DNA from: Anaerolineaceae bacterium
GTDB lineage: Bacteria; Chloroflexota; Anaerolineae; Aggregatilineales; Phototrophicaceae
Length of the DNA: 64,000 nucleotides
Assembly (NCBI GenBank): GCA_020634135.1
Contig: JACKCG010000001.1
Location: 310,001-374,000 of the forward strand
Direction of reading: 5' to 3'
The notes beneath the pieces are model-generated. The model worked only from the letters and a program-made list of their open reading frames with translations, ran no database searches and was not told the DNA's origin. Below are positions 42,247-50,334 of this stretch, piece after piece (position 1 is the stretch's first letter; each line of letters starts with the position of its first letter). Made by a program: the position numbers and the translations under genes.

Positions 42247-43272
42247 ATGAAGATTCAACGTGCGATAGATGTACTCAGCCGTTTCGGACATTTACAGGCC
42301 GAAGAAGCCGAAGCGGTGATGAATGAAATCATGATGGGCGAGACAACTCAAGCGCAGATCGCGGCCTATTTGATGGCACTTCGGATGAAGGGTGAGACTC
42401 AGGATGAGATCACCGGCAGTGCGCGGGCGATGCGGGCGAACGCCCATCATGTCCCGACACACACTGACGGCGATCTGCTCGATACCTGCGGTACGGGTGG
42501 TGATAAATCCGGCACGTTCAACATCAGCACGACAGTGGCCTTTGTCGCGGCTGGGGCGGGTATTCCGGTGGCGAAGCACGGCAACCGGGCAGCCAGTAGT
42601 AAGTGTGGCAGTGCCGACGTATTGGGTGAATTGGGGGTGAATCTCGATTTGACCCCGGAGCAGGTGGGGCAGTGTGTAGATAAAGTCGGCATCGGTTTCC
42701 TGTTCGCCGCCAAACTGCATCCGGCCATGAAGTACGCTATCGGGGTGCGCCGCGAGATGGGCGTGCGGACGATCTTCAACATCCTGGGGCCGCTGACTAA
42801 TCCGGCTGGCGCGCGTCGCCAGTTGATGGGTGTTTTCGCGCCCGATCTCACGGACATGCTGGCGCATGTGCTGGGTGCGCTGGGAGCTAAATCCGCGCTG
42901 GTTGTCAGTGGCTATGGTGGGTTGGATGAATTGACAACCACCGGCGTGAACACGATCAGTCACTACTCCGATGGGGCAGTTCGCACCTTTGAACTTGACC
43001 CTCTGGACTATGGTTTCCGGGGCGCGAACATCCATGAATTGATGGGTGATGATGCCCCGACCAATGCGGCTATTCTGCGGGGCGTTTTGAGCGGCGACAT
43101 CCAGGACGCCAAACGTGATGTCGTGCTGTTGAATGGCGGCGCGGCGCTGTTGGCGGGCGGCGCGGTGAACGATATGCAGGCCGGTATCGAAATGGCCGCT
43201 AAGACCATTGACAGCGGTAAGGCACTTTCGAAACTGGATGCGTTGATTAGTTACAGTCAGGGACTTGCGTAA
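42247..43272 (+). CDS. trpD: Anthranilate phosphoribosyltransferase
   Basis: 341 residues. It joins anthranilate to PRPP. Conserved motifs: LLDTCGTGGDKSGTFNIST (PRPP phosphate loop), KHGNRAASSKCGSADVLGEL, IGVRREMGVRTIFNILGPLT, NPAGARRQLMGVF and VSGYGGLDELTTTGVN. Complete, with 16 bases between trpG and its ATG. Separate from trpG, unlike the enterobacterial fusion. Confidence 0.97.
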   Translation: MKIQRAIDVLSRFGHLQAEEAEAVMNEIMMGETTQAQIAAYLMALRMKGETQDEITGSARAMRANAHHVPTHTDGDLLDTCGTGGDKSGTFNISTTVAFVAAGAGIPVAKHGNRAASSKCGSADVLGELGVNLDLTPEQVGQCVDKVGIGFLFAAKLHPAMKYAIGVRREMGVRTIFNILGPLTNPAGARRQLMGVFAPDLTDMLAHVLGALGAKSALVVSGYGGLDELTTTGVNTISHYSDGAVRTFELDPLDYGFRGANIHELMGDDAPTNAAILRGVLSGDIQDAKRDVVLLNGGAALLAGGAVNDMQAGIEMAAKTIDSGKALSKLDALISYSQGLA

Positions 43273-43301
43273 ATAATCCAGCCAGAGAACATGGCAAGAA
43301 T

Positions 43302-44117
43302 ATGAACTCTTACGTCAAAACTGATACTGTGCTGGATAAAATTCTGGCACATAAAGTCGAAGAAATCATAGTGGCACGGAAACGACTGCCATTGAAAGCC
43401 GTCCAGCGCGAGGCGGGCGACGCCGCTCCCCCCCGCGATTTTCTCGCGGCGCTGCGGCGCGATACGGTGTCGCTTATCGCAGAGGTGAAAAAAGCGTCCC
43501 CCAGCAAGGGCGTGCTGATTGAGAACTTTGATCCGGTGGCGCTGGCGATGGCCTACGCGACCAACGGTGCGGCGGCGATTTCCGTGTTGACGGATGAACG
43601 TTTCTTTCAGGGGCATCTGGATTACCTGCGGGCGGTGCGGGCGGCAGTAGATATCCCGGTACTGCGCAAAGAGTTTGTGATTGATGCTTACCAGGTTTAC
43701 GAAGGGCGGGCGGCAGGCGCAGACGCCATCCTGTTAATTACGGCGGCGCTGGATGACTCGCGGTTGGCTGATCTGCACGCATTGGTGCTGGGGCTGGGTA
43801 TGGCAGCGCTGGTCGAGGTACACAATGAGTCCGAACTCGAACGCGCTCTCAAAATCGTCCCTCACTTGATCGGCGTGAATAACCGCGACCTGAAAACGTT
43901 CTACGAAGACCTTGAGACCACCGCTCGGCTCGCGCAGATTGTCCCGCGTGATGTGCTGCTGGTGGCGGAAAGCGCCATTCGTGGCGCAGCCGATGTTCAG
44001 CGCATGGGACGTTATGGAGCGCGGGCAGTTCTGGTTGGCGAATCGTTGGTAAAAGCTGGTAATATCCCCGAAACAGTGCGCGAATTGAGTTCGCAGCGAT
44101 ATGAGGGGGCATCATGA
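43302..44117 (+). CDS. trpC: Indole-3-glycerol phosphate synthase
   Basis: 271 residues, TIM barrel. It closes the indole ring from CdRP with CO2 loss. The catalytic Lys and Glu motifs are in SLIAEVKKASPSKGVL and VLRKEFVIDAYQVYEGRAAG, followed by LIGVNNRDLKTFYEDLETT and VAESAIRGAADVQRM. The stop overlaps the trpF start (44114-44117). Not fused to TrpF. Confidence 0.96.
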   Translation: MNSYVKTDTVLDKILAHKVEEIIVARKRLPLKAVQREAGDAAPPRDFLAALRRDTVSLIAEVKKASPSKGVLIENFDPVALAMAYATNGAAAISVLTDERFFQGHLDYLRAVRAAVDIPVLRKEFVIDAYQVYEGRAAGADAILLITAALDDSRLADLHALVLGLGMAALVEVHNESELERALKIVPHLIGVNNRDLKTFYEDLETTARLAQIVPRDVLLVAESAIRGAADVQRMGRYGARAVLVGESLVKAGNIPETVRELSSQRYEGAS

Positions 44118-44791
44118 CCAGGATCAAAATTTGTGGTGTGACGACTTTTGATGATGCGCTGACCGCCGCTGGCTATGGCGCTCAACTTTTAGGGTTTAAC
44201 TTCTACCGCCAGAGTCCGCGTTACATTGAGCCGCAGGAAGCTCAGATACTCTGTGATGAACTGCGGCGCGTCCTGGCCGAGTCCTGCCCGGTGCTGGTAG
44301 GAGTTTTCGTCAATGCAACCGGCAGCGATATTTCGTGGGTGATGAATCATGTGGGGCTGGATTTTGCTCAGCTCAGCGGGGACGAGTCCGGCGCGATGAT
44401 GACCGAACTGCGCGGCCTGTCATTTAAGGCAATCCGCCCACCCAACAAGGCGCTGGCGTTGGAAGATGTGAATTACTATCGCCCGGTATTCCCGGCAGAT
44501 GAACGTATCCCGTCTCTGCTGCTCGATGCCTATCATCCCGGTCTGTACGGTGGCACGGGTGAAGAGGCGAGTGTTGAGGTGGCTTTGGCTGTTAAGGAGG
44601 CCGTGCCGCGTCTGATGCTGGCAGGAGGACTCACGCCGGAGAATGTGGGGGCGCGGATCGCCGCTATTATGCCCTGGGGTGTGGATGTCGCCAGCGGGGT
44701 CGAAGCCACTGGGCAGCCAGGCGTGAAAGACCACGAACGGATGCAGGCGTTCATTGAAGCTGTGCGGTCTACTACCGTAGGGCAAGGTTGA
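44114..44791 (+). CDS. trpF: Phosphoribosylanthranilate isomerase
   Basis: 225 residues, small TIM barrel. It converts PRA to CdRP. The opening TRIKICGVTTFDDALTA carries the catalytic Cys. Other conserved parts are LLGFNFYRQSPRYIEP, LDFAQLSGDES, LLLDAYHPGLYGGTGE (catalytic Asp) and LAGGLTPENVGARIA, ending with GVDVASGVEATGQPGVKD. Overlaps trpC by 4 bases and abuts the following acetyltransferase at TGATG. Confidence 0.96.
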   Translation: MTRIKICGVTTFDDALTAAGYGAQLLGFNFYRQSPRYIEPQEAQILCDELRRVLAESCPVLVGVFVNATGSDISWVMNHVGLDFAQLSGDESGAMMTELRGLSFKAIRPPNKALALEDVNYYRPVFPADERIPSLLLDAYHPGLYGGTGEEASVEVALAVKEAVPRLMLAGGLTPENVGARIAAIMPWGVDVASGVEATGQPGVKDHERMQAFIEAVRSTTVGQG

Positions 44792-45297
44792 TGATGGATA
44801 CGCTGCCGCTGGTAGTAGACACCATGACCCCCGCAGACTGGCCGGAGGTCAGCGCGATTTACCGGGATGGAATTGCCGGCGGTCACGCGACATTTGAGAC
44901 GGTTGTGCCAGAATGGGCAGTTTGGGACGCAAAACACCGCCCGGACTGTCGCCTGGTGGTTCGCCGGGGTGAGCAGGTGCTCGGTTGGGCAGCGCTTTCG
45001 CCCGTTTCTGCCCGGCCTGTGTATGCGGGTGTGGCGGAAGAGAGCATTTATATCGCGGCTGTTGCGCGGGGGCAGGGAATCGGCAAAATCCTCCTGGCGA
45101 AGCTGGTAGCGGAATCGGAACATGCCGGTATCTGGACATTGCAGACGAGCATTTTCCCGGAAAATGTTGCCAGCATCGCCCTGCACAAAGCCTGCGGCTT
45201 CCGCGAAGTAGGCCGCCGCGAGAGAATCGGCCAGATGAACGGCGTCTGGCGCGATACAGTCTTTATGGAGCGGCGTAGTCAAATTGTCGGTATATGA
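44791..45297 (+). CDS. GNAT acetyltransferase, phosphinothricin-acetyltransferase-like
   Basis: 168 residues from the ATG at 44791 (the trpF stop is TGA at 44789-44791). GNAT motif A is clear: EESIYIAAVARGQGIGKILL, the acetyl-CoA pyrophosphate loop, then IFPENVASIALHKACGF. The N-terminal SAIYRDGIAGGHATFE and VYAGVAEESIYI resemble the Bar/Pat/MnaT subgroup, which acetylates amino-acid-like substrates such as methionine sulfone or tryptophan analogues. The presence inside the trp operon hints at an aromatic or analogue amino acid substrate, but this is inference. Confidence 0.85.
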   Translation: MMDTLPLVVDTMTPADWPEVSAIYRDGIAGGHATFETVVPEWAVWDAKHRPDCRLVVRRGEQVLGWAALSPVSARPVYAGVAEESIYIAAVARGQGIGKILLAKLVAESEHAGIWTLQTSIFPENVASIALHKACGFREVGRRERIGQMNGVWRDTVFMERRSQIVGI

Positions 45298-45321
45298 TGA
45301 CTTAGATTGGAATCTCTGATT

Positions 45322-46551
45322 ATGACGGATCAGTACATGCGCACCAATACTACCATTGTCCCCGATGAGCGCGGCTATTTTGGCGAGTTCGGTGGGCGCT
45401 TCGTGCCCGAGACGCTCATCCCGGCACTGGACGAACTCACCGCTGCCTACCGGGAAGCGATGGCTGATCCCGATTTCCAGGCGGAATTCGCTAATCTGCA
45501 GAAGACCTATACCGGACGGCCTACCCCGGTGAGCTATGCAAAACGCCTCTCGGAACACCTGGGCGGTGCACAAATCTACCTTAAGCGGGAAGACCTGGCG
45601 CATACCGGGGCACACAAGATCAACAATGCTCTGGGACAGGCACTGTTGGCGAAACGCATGGGCAAACGGCGCGTGGTCGCCGAAACCGGTGCAGGGCAGC
45701 ACGGCGTCGCCAGCGCCACCGCTTCGGCGCTGCTGGGGCTGGACTGTCACGTGTATATGGGCAGTGTGGACATCGCCCGCCAGCAGCCGAATGTTTTCCG
45801 CATGAGGCTCCTCGGCGCGGAAGTAATCCCGGTGGAAAGCGGGAGCAAGACACTCAAAGACGCGATTAACGAGGCCATAAGGGATTGGGTGACGAACGTC
45901 AACACCACGTTTTACCTGCTCGGTTCGGCGCTGGGACCCCATCCTTACCCGATGATGGTACGCGATTTTCAGAGTGTCATCGGCATAGAGGCACGGGAGC
46001 AGATTGTTGAGATGGCGGGACGCCTGCCGGATGTGTGCGTCGCCTGTGTAGGTGGTGGCAGTAACGCGATTGGTCTGTTCCATGCCTTCCGCCAAGATGA
46101 ACAGGTGGATTTGATCGGTGTCGAGGCAGGTGGACACGGTGTCGCCAGCGGCGAACATGCCGCCCGTTTTGCTGATCCGAATCTGGGGCGTCCAGGCGTG
46201 CTGCACGGCACCCGCTCATACGTATTGCAGGATGCCGACGGCCAGATCATGAACACGCACAGCGTCTCCGCTGGGCTGGATTATGCTTCCATCGGGCCGG
46301 AACACGCCTTTCTGCGACAGCAGGAACGCGCTTTCTACACCCTGGCAACCGATGATGAGGCGCTGGAAGCCTTCCAGATGTTGAGCCAGCTAGAGGGGAT
46401 AATCCCGGCACTGGAAAGCGCCCATGCGATTGCTGAAGTTGTCAAGCGTGCCCCTGGTATGCCAAAAGATGCTGTCATCCTGGTAAACCTCTCCGGGCGT
46501 GGCGATAAGGACTTAGACACTGTGATTAAAGAGTTGGGCAAGCGTACATAA
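45322..46551 (+). CDS. trpB: Tryptophan synthase beta chain
   Basis: 409 residues from the ATG at 45322; a TTG at 45307 is less likely. TrpB condenses indole with serine using PLP. The PLP Lys lies in LKREDLAHTGAHKINNALGQ, with RVVAETGAGQHGVASATASA and the phosphate-binding VACVGGGSNAIGLFHAF (residues about 228-244). GRFVPETLIPAL at the start is the TrpB1 pattern that forms a tight complex with TrpA. The closing ILVNLSGRGDKDLDTV is standard. Confidence 0.97.
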   Translation: MTDQYMRTNTTIVPDERGYFGEFGGRFVPETLIPALDELTAAYREAMADPDFQAEFANLQKTYTGRPTPVSYAKRLSEHLGGAQIYLKREDLAHTGAHKINNALGQALLAKRMGKRRVVAETGAGQHGVASATASALLGLDCHVYMGSVDIARQQPNVFRMRLLGAEVIPVESGSKTLKDAINEAIRDWVTNVNTTFYLLGSALGPHPYPMMVRDFQSVIGIEAREQIVEMAGRLPDVCVACVGGGSNAIGLFHAFRQDEQVDLIGVEAGGHGVASGEHAARFADPNLGRPGVLHGTRSYVLQDADGQIMNTHSVSAGLDYASIGPEHAFLRQQERAFYTLATDDEALEAFQMLSQLEGIIPALESAHAIAEVVKRAPGMPKDAVILVNLSGRGDKDLDTVIKELGKRT

Positions 46552-46570
46552 CGATCAGGACAATCTTAAG

Positions 46571-47443
46571 ATGCCTATAGAAACCAAAACAATCACCCTA
46601 AACGATGGGCGGACTCTGGCTTATACCGAGCATGGGGATTTATCCGGCTATCCCGTCTTTTTCATGCATGGTAATCCTGGCTCGCGTCTGATGCGCCATC
46701 CTGATGAAAGCATAGCGGAATCGGTTGGCGTTCGGATCATTGCATCGGATCGCCCTGGTTACGGGCTATCGGATTTCCAGCCCAGGCGCAGGCTGCTGGA
46801 CTTCCCCGATGACATTGCGCAGTTGGCGGACTCGCTGGGAATTAAGGAATTTTCCGTTTTTGGCGTTTCGGCAGGTGGGCCGTGCGCGGCGGTGACAGCT
46901 TATAAACTGGGAGACCGGGTGAAATCAGCCGCAATCGTCAGCGGCGCGGCTCCGGCTAACCGGGAAGGCGCCTTTGATGGGATGAACGACGCAGCCCGTT
47001 CGACCTTTAAATTGATCGCCAGAGTGCCGGAATGGTTGGTGCGCTATCTGACCAGTCGGCAAATCGCGTTGACCCTGGCCGACCCGGATAAGGTAGTGGG
47101 AATCTCCACTGGTCGTCGCTCGGCTGCTGATGTTGAACTGTTGGGCGATCCCGCTATTCGGGCACAGGTGGCCGGTTGGTTGCCAGAGGCGGCACGGCAG
47201 GGCGCAAGAGGTTTCGCCCGCGAGACCAAAATCCTGGTTTCACCCTGGGGATTCCGGCTGGAGGACATTCGCCCCAAAGTACATCTGTGGTACTGGGAGG
47301 ACGATACCGTTGTCCCGATCCAGATGGGTAAATATCTGGCAGAACATATCCCAAATGCTGAGACTCATTTCTTTCCTGGTGGTGGGCATCTGTATGCGTT
47401 TGTCTACTGGCGTGAGATTCTCGGAGCGCTGCTGACGGGGTAG
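46571..47443 (+). CDS. Alpha/beta hydrolase
   Basis: 290 residues. Alpha/beta hydrolase fold with oxyanion loop VFFMHGNPGSRL, nucleophile elbow FGVSAGGPCAA (Ser about residue 100), an acid at YWEDDTVVPIQMG and the His at FPGGGHLYAF. ASDRPGYGLSDF is a typical strand 4 region. The substrate is unknown. It lies in the trp operon between trpB and a NUDIX gene, with 19 and 4 bases between them, so it is transcribed with them; no role in tryptophan synthesis is evident. Confidence 0.88.
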   Translation: MPIETKTITLNDGRTLAYTEHGDLSGYPVFFMHGNPGSRLMRHPDESIAESVGVRIIASDRPGYGLSDFQPRRRLLDFPDDIAQLADSLGIKEFSVFGVSAGGPCAAVTAYKLGDRVKSAAIVSGAAPANREGAFDGMNDAARSTFKLIARVPEWLVRYLTSRQIALTLADPDKVVGISTGRRSAADVELLGDPAIRAQVAGWLPEAARQGARGFARETKILVSPWGFRLEDIRPKVHLWYWEDDTVVPIQMGKYLAEHIPNAETHFFPGGGHLYAFVYWREILGALLTG

Positions 47444-47447
47444 GGTG

Positions 47448-47876
47448 ATGGTCGAATCAATACGTACGGTGAGCGCCTTACTTGTGACGCCGGATGGTAA
47501 ACTGGTGGCACACCTGCGCGACGATAAACCGGAAATCCCGTTCCCCAATACCTGGTCTACTTTGGGTGGCAGAGTTGAGCCGGGTGAATCCCCGGCGGAG
47601 GCGATGCGGCGGGAACTAATTGAGGAGATCGAATTCAGTCCGGAAATGACCTTCTGGCGCACTTTTGATCTGACCTTCACCTTGGATGGTAGCTCGATCA
47701 TGGTAGAAGTCCACACCTTTGTTGGCGCCCTTGATCGGCCTCTAGAACAGGTGAATCTGCATGAAGGTCAGTGCCTGGGGGCGTTTAGCCGTGTTGAACT
47801 TGATAGTGTCGTATTCGCCTTTGGCTTAGACCGGTTGTACCGTGCGTATTTCGCGGACTATGGAGTCGGCTTATGA
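47448..47876 (+). CDS. NUDIX hydrolase
   Basis: 142 residues from the ATG at 47448 (GTG at 47445 just before). The NUDIX box is complete: GGRVEPGESPAEAMRREL continuing IEEIEF, with the Glu residues that hold Mg. The enzyme cleaves nucleoside diphosphates linked to another group; the substrate is not clear. The start is near the hydrolase stop and the end overlaps the next gene by ATGA. Part of the accessory block between trpB and trpA. Confidence 0.88.
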   Translation: MVESIRTVSALLVTPDGKLVAHLRDDKPEIPFPNTWSTLGGRVEPGESPAEAMRRELIEEIEFSPEMTFWRTFDLTFTLDGSSIMVEVHTFVGALDRPLEQVNLHEGQCLGAFSRVELDSVVFAFGLDRLYRAYFADYGVGL

Positions 47877-48646
47877 TGATGGCGTTGGCGGCGACTTTCC
47901 ACCCGCGCGGCGAAGTCGGGCGGCTGCGGCGGCTGTATCCTCAATTGATGGCGCTCTACGACCACATCATTATCTCAATGCCGCCCGTAGCGAAGCCAGA
48001 CGATGTCGAACAGGTGAAAACCCTTCCGGGCGTGGTTGCCTTCGTGAATGATGAGTGGCCGCAAGGGCGTTACATGGCGCTCAGAGTGGCAGCCGAAACC
48101 GACGCCGACTATGTTCAGTACGCTGATCTGGATCGCCTGCTGCGCTGGATTGAAACACGTCCGGACGAATTGCGACGGACGGTAGCCCGCATCCAACAGT
48201 GCCAGTACCTGGTAATTGGTCGCACCGCGCGGGCCTGGGCGACTCATCCCCAGGCCATGTTCCAGACTGAGCGCATCATCAATCGTGTGTTTTCGCTGTT
48301 GCTGGGGCAGGAAATGGACTTTGGTGCCGGGTCGAAGGGACTCAGCCGGGCGGCGCTGGATTACCTTGTAGCGCACGCGGCGCGAGACCGGGCATTGGGA
48401 GCAGATACCGAATGGTCAGTGCTGCTGTATAGGGCTGGCTTCCCTGTAGAAAGCGTGCTGGTAGATGGTCTGGATTGGGAACTTCCCGACCAGCACCAGG
48501 AACGGGCGGCTGATACCGAACGGCAGCGGGCGATGATCGCGGCATATGATGCCGATGCTGACCGCTGGGCGCACCGGGTCAATGTGGCAGTAGAGATTGT
48601 CGAAGCCGGGCTGGATGCCTGGGCACGGGTACTGGAGAAAGGGTAG
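47873..48646 (+). CDS. Glycosyltransferase-like protein of unknown function
   Basis: 257 residues, starting with three Met codons; ATGA overlap with the NUDIX gene. The pattern (LYDHIIISMPPVAKPDDVEQ, then AAETDADYVQYADLDRLLRW, GAGSKGLSRAALDYLVAH, ALGADTEWSVLLYRAGF) resembles a GT-A nucleotide-sugar fold, with DLD in place of DxD. That reading is an inference; no family name is claimed. There are no TM segments. It stands in the accessory block with a histidine phosphatase downstream (6 bases). Confidence 0.6.
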   Translation: MMMALAATFHPRGEVGRLRRLYPQLMALYDHIIISMPPVAKPDDVEQVKTLPGVVAFVNDEWPQGRYMALRVAAETDADYVQYADLDRLLRWIETRPDELRRTVARIQQCQYLVIGRTARAWATHPQAMFQTERIINRVFSLLLGQEMDFGAGSKGLSRAALDYLVAHAARDRALGADTEWSVLLYRAGFPVESVLVDGLDWELPDQHQERAADTERQRAMIAAYDADADRWAHRVNVAVEIVEAGLDAWARVLEKG

Positions 48647-48652
48647 GGGGCT

Positions 48653-49174
48653 ATGCGTTACCTGGAAATGCGGCGGCACACGATGCGCGTTAAACCGGGT
48701 CAGCATCTTACACAGGCGGGAGTCTCGCTGGCACGGCGGGTAGGTGAGAAAATGGGTCCGTTTGAAAGGGTCATCACCAGCACCATCCCCCGCGCCTATG
48801 AAACCGCGATTGCCATGGGATTCGCGGTAGACGAGCAGTTAGAGGGTCTGGGTATGATGGATGAAGGTGTAGAGGCCGAAGTCACCTGGGATGAAGGGTT
48901 TATGGCGTGGAGCGCAGCACTCAAACGGGATGGTGTGGCGGCGGCCTATGCCCGCAAACAGGCTGAGTTTCTCCGTTCGGTGGTGGCGGCGTTAAACGCG
49001 GGTGGCGCGGCTCTCGTCGTGTCGCATGGTGGTATTCTGGAGGCCGGTGCGGTGGGCTGTCTGCCGGATGCTGACCATGCCACATGGGGGCGCTACTGTT
49101 CGTGGTGCGAGGGCGTGCGGTTGGCGTTTGAAGAGGGTAGGTTTGTTTCTGCGGAAATCTTGCGGGTTGAATAA
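48653..49174 (+). CDS. Histidine phosphatase family protein
   Basis: 173 residues. The phosphate-accepting RH pair is kept in LEMRRHTMRVKPGQHLTQAG, with RVITSTIPRAYETAIAMGF (second Arg) and ALVVSHGGILEAGAVGC carrying the second His. RHG has become RHT. It is shorter than PGM enzymes and fits the SixA/phosphatase type. The substrate is unknown. Unlike the homologue after trpE, it keeps the catalytic His. It ends 26 bases before trpA. Confidence 0.8.
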   Translation: MRYLEMRRHTMRVKPGQHLTQAGVSLARRVGEKMGPFERVITSTIPRAYETAIAMGFAVDEQLEGLGMMDEGVEAEVTWDEGFMAWSAALKRDGVAAAYARKQAEFLRSVVAALNAGGAALVVSHGGILEAGAVGCLPDADHATWGRYCSWCEGVRLAFEEGRFVSAEILRVE

Positions 49175-49199
49175 TGGGATGCGGTTGTAGGAGCACAAA

Positions 49200-50006
49200 A
49201 TGAAGCACACAGGGACAGTAACAGGGGTTGAGGCGATTGCGGCGCTGTTTGCCCATACGAAAGCACAGAACCGGGCGGCCTTTCTGCCGTATTTCCCGGT
49301 GGGCTATCCAACCTACGCTGAATCTTTGGACGCAATTACGGCGATGGCCGAAGCAGGTGTGGATGGCTTCGAGATAGGTGTGCCGTTCAGTGACCCGCTG
49401 GCTGATGGCCCAACTATTCAGGCGGCAACTCAGATCGCGCTTGAAAATGGCATCACGCTGCGGAAGTGCCTGGATGCGGTGCGCGCACTGCGCGGGCGCG
49501 GTGTTGAACAGCCCATGTTACTCATGAGCTACTTGAATCCCCTTCTGGCTTATGGTGTGGACGCATTTGTGGTGGATGCGAAAGCGGCGGGCGCGACAGG
49601 CCTGATTATCCCCGACCTGCCGCCGGAAGAGGCTGCGTTGTTCAGTGATACCTGCTCCCGTGAAGGGCTGGCGATGGTGTTTTTCCTGGCGCCGACCAGT
49701 GACGAACGTCGGATTGCCCTGGTGAATCAGTCGGCAACCGGGTTTATCTATGTGGTTTCCCTGACAGGCGTCACCGGTGCGCGGACGGAACTCCCTGCTG
49801 ATTTGAGGAATTTTATTGGCCGGGTGCGGGAGCACAGCGATAAACCGTTGGTGCTAGGTTTTGGCATCAGCACGCCGGAACAGGCACGGAGTATGAATGA
49901 TCTGGTAGATGGGTTTATTGTAGGCAGTGCCTTGGTGAAAGCGGGGAAAGACGATGCGGAGGCCGTTGGGATACTGGCGGCACAACTGCGTGCCGCATTG
50001 GAATAA
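49200..50006 (+). CDS. trpA: Tryptophan synthase alpha chain
   Basis: 268 residues, TIM barrel. It cleaves indole-3-glycerol phosphate to indole and passes it through a tunnel to TrpB. The catalytic Glu is in GFEIGVPFSDPLADGPTIQA and the catalytic Asp in IIPDLPPEEA. Also present are YVVSLTGVTGAR and LVLGFGISTPEQARSMNDLV. The SD AGGAG lies nine bases upstream. It is the last trp gene, separated from trpB by five accessory genes. No terminator is obvious directly after its stop. Confidence 0.97.
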   Translation: MKHTGTVTGVEAIAALFAHTKAQNRAAFLPYFPVGYPTYAESLDAITAMAEAGVDGFEIGVPFSDPLADGPTIQAATQIALENGITLRKCLDAVRALRGRGVEQPMLLMSYLNPLLAYGVDAFVVDAKAAGATGLIIPDLPPEEAALFSDTCSREGLAMVFFLAPTSDERRIALVNQSATGFIYVVSLTGVTGARTELPADLRNFIGRVREHSDKPLVLGFGISTPEQARSMNDLVDGFIVGSALVKAGKDDAEAVGILAAQLRAALE

Positions 50007-50078
50007 ACCCACATGGCGGAATTACACACATACCGTTGTACAAATTAACTGGTTGTTGATTAACATTCTGCGAAGTAT

Positions 50079-50107
50079 TTGACAAGCTTGTTCGCTTCTG
50101 TTACGCT
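50079..50107 (+). promoter_or_regulatory. Promoter of the aro operon
   Basis: TTGACA at 50079-50084, 17-bp spacer, TACGCT at 50102-50107. The transcript would start near 50114 and carry the leader peptide and attenuator described below. Confidence 0.65.
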
Positions 50108-50143
50108 TGGCACTATTCTGGAGAAAAACGGGATTTAATACTG

Positions 50144-50251
50144 GTGTCTGCCGTAATTCGCACACGTTTCGCCACCTATTATTACTATTTTGAGAGCCAC
50201 ATAGGAAACGGTGGAGCGTTGCGTGCCGGTTTGACAGAGATAATCCTGTAG
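50144..50251 (+). CDS. Attenuation leader peptide rich in Tyr/Phe codons
   Basis: 35 codons, GTG start at 50144, TAG at 50249-50251. The peptide begins MSAVIRTRFATYYYYFES, with four consecutive Tyr codons (TAT TAT TAC TAT, 50177-50188) and a Phe codon directly after. A weak GGGA lies about ten bases upstream of the GTG. The coding function is supported by position: it lies between a promoter and a strong terminator in the leader of genes for Phe/Tyr synthesis. Ribosome stalling at the Tyr run should free 50213-50220 to pair with the terminator. Confidence 0.75.
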   Translation: MSAVIRTRFATYYYYFESHIGNGGALRAGLTEIIL

Positions 50252-50297
50252 ACCAGAGTAAGTCGGGGATAACCCAGAGGCGCAGAGCGAACGCTCC
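50213..50297 (+). promoter_or_regulatory. Antiterminator pairing in the aro leader
   Basis: GGAGCGTT (50213-50220) is perfectly complementary to AACGCTCC (50290-50297), which contains the terminator loop and most of the inner 3' arm. A competing upstream pair, CCACC (50172-50176) with GGTGG (50210-50214), would be blocked by a ribosome stalled on the Tyr codons. This gives a 1:2, 2:3, 3:4 arrangement as in classical attenuators. Confidence 0.7.
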
Positions 50298-50308
50298 GCG
50301 CCTTTTTT
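50278..50308 (+). terminator. Attenuator terminator of the aro operon
   Basis: AGGCGC (50278-50283) pairs with GCGCCT (50298-50303) and GAGCG (50285-50289) with CGCTC (50292-50296), one A-C mismatch, AA loop, then a run of six T. It ends 26 bases before the aroH start. Confidence 0.9.
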
Positions 50309-50334
50309 GTTTCTTGAGGGAAAAAGAGGGCCTT

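Noticed and set aside
44533..46206. Long minus-strand open frame of 557 codons opposite trpF, GNAT and trpB
   Set aside because: It is the mirror of strongly conserved plus-strand genes, has no SD or recognisable domain and arises from GC-rich codon bias.
50160..50300. T-box or aptamer in front of aroH
   Set aside because: GGTGGAGCG lacks the T-box ACC continuation; the Tyr codon run and complementary segments explain the structure better.
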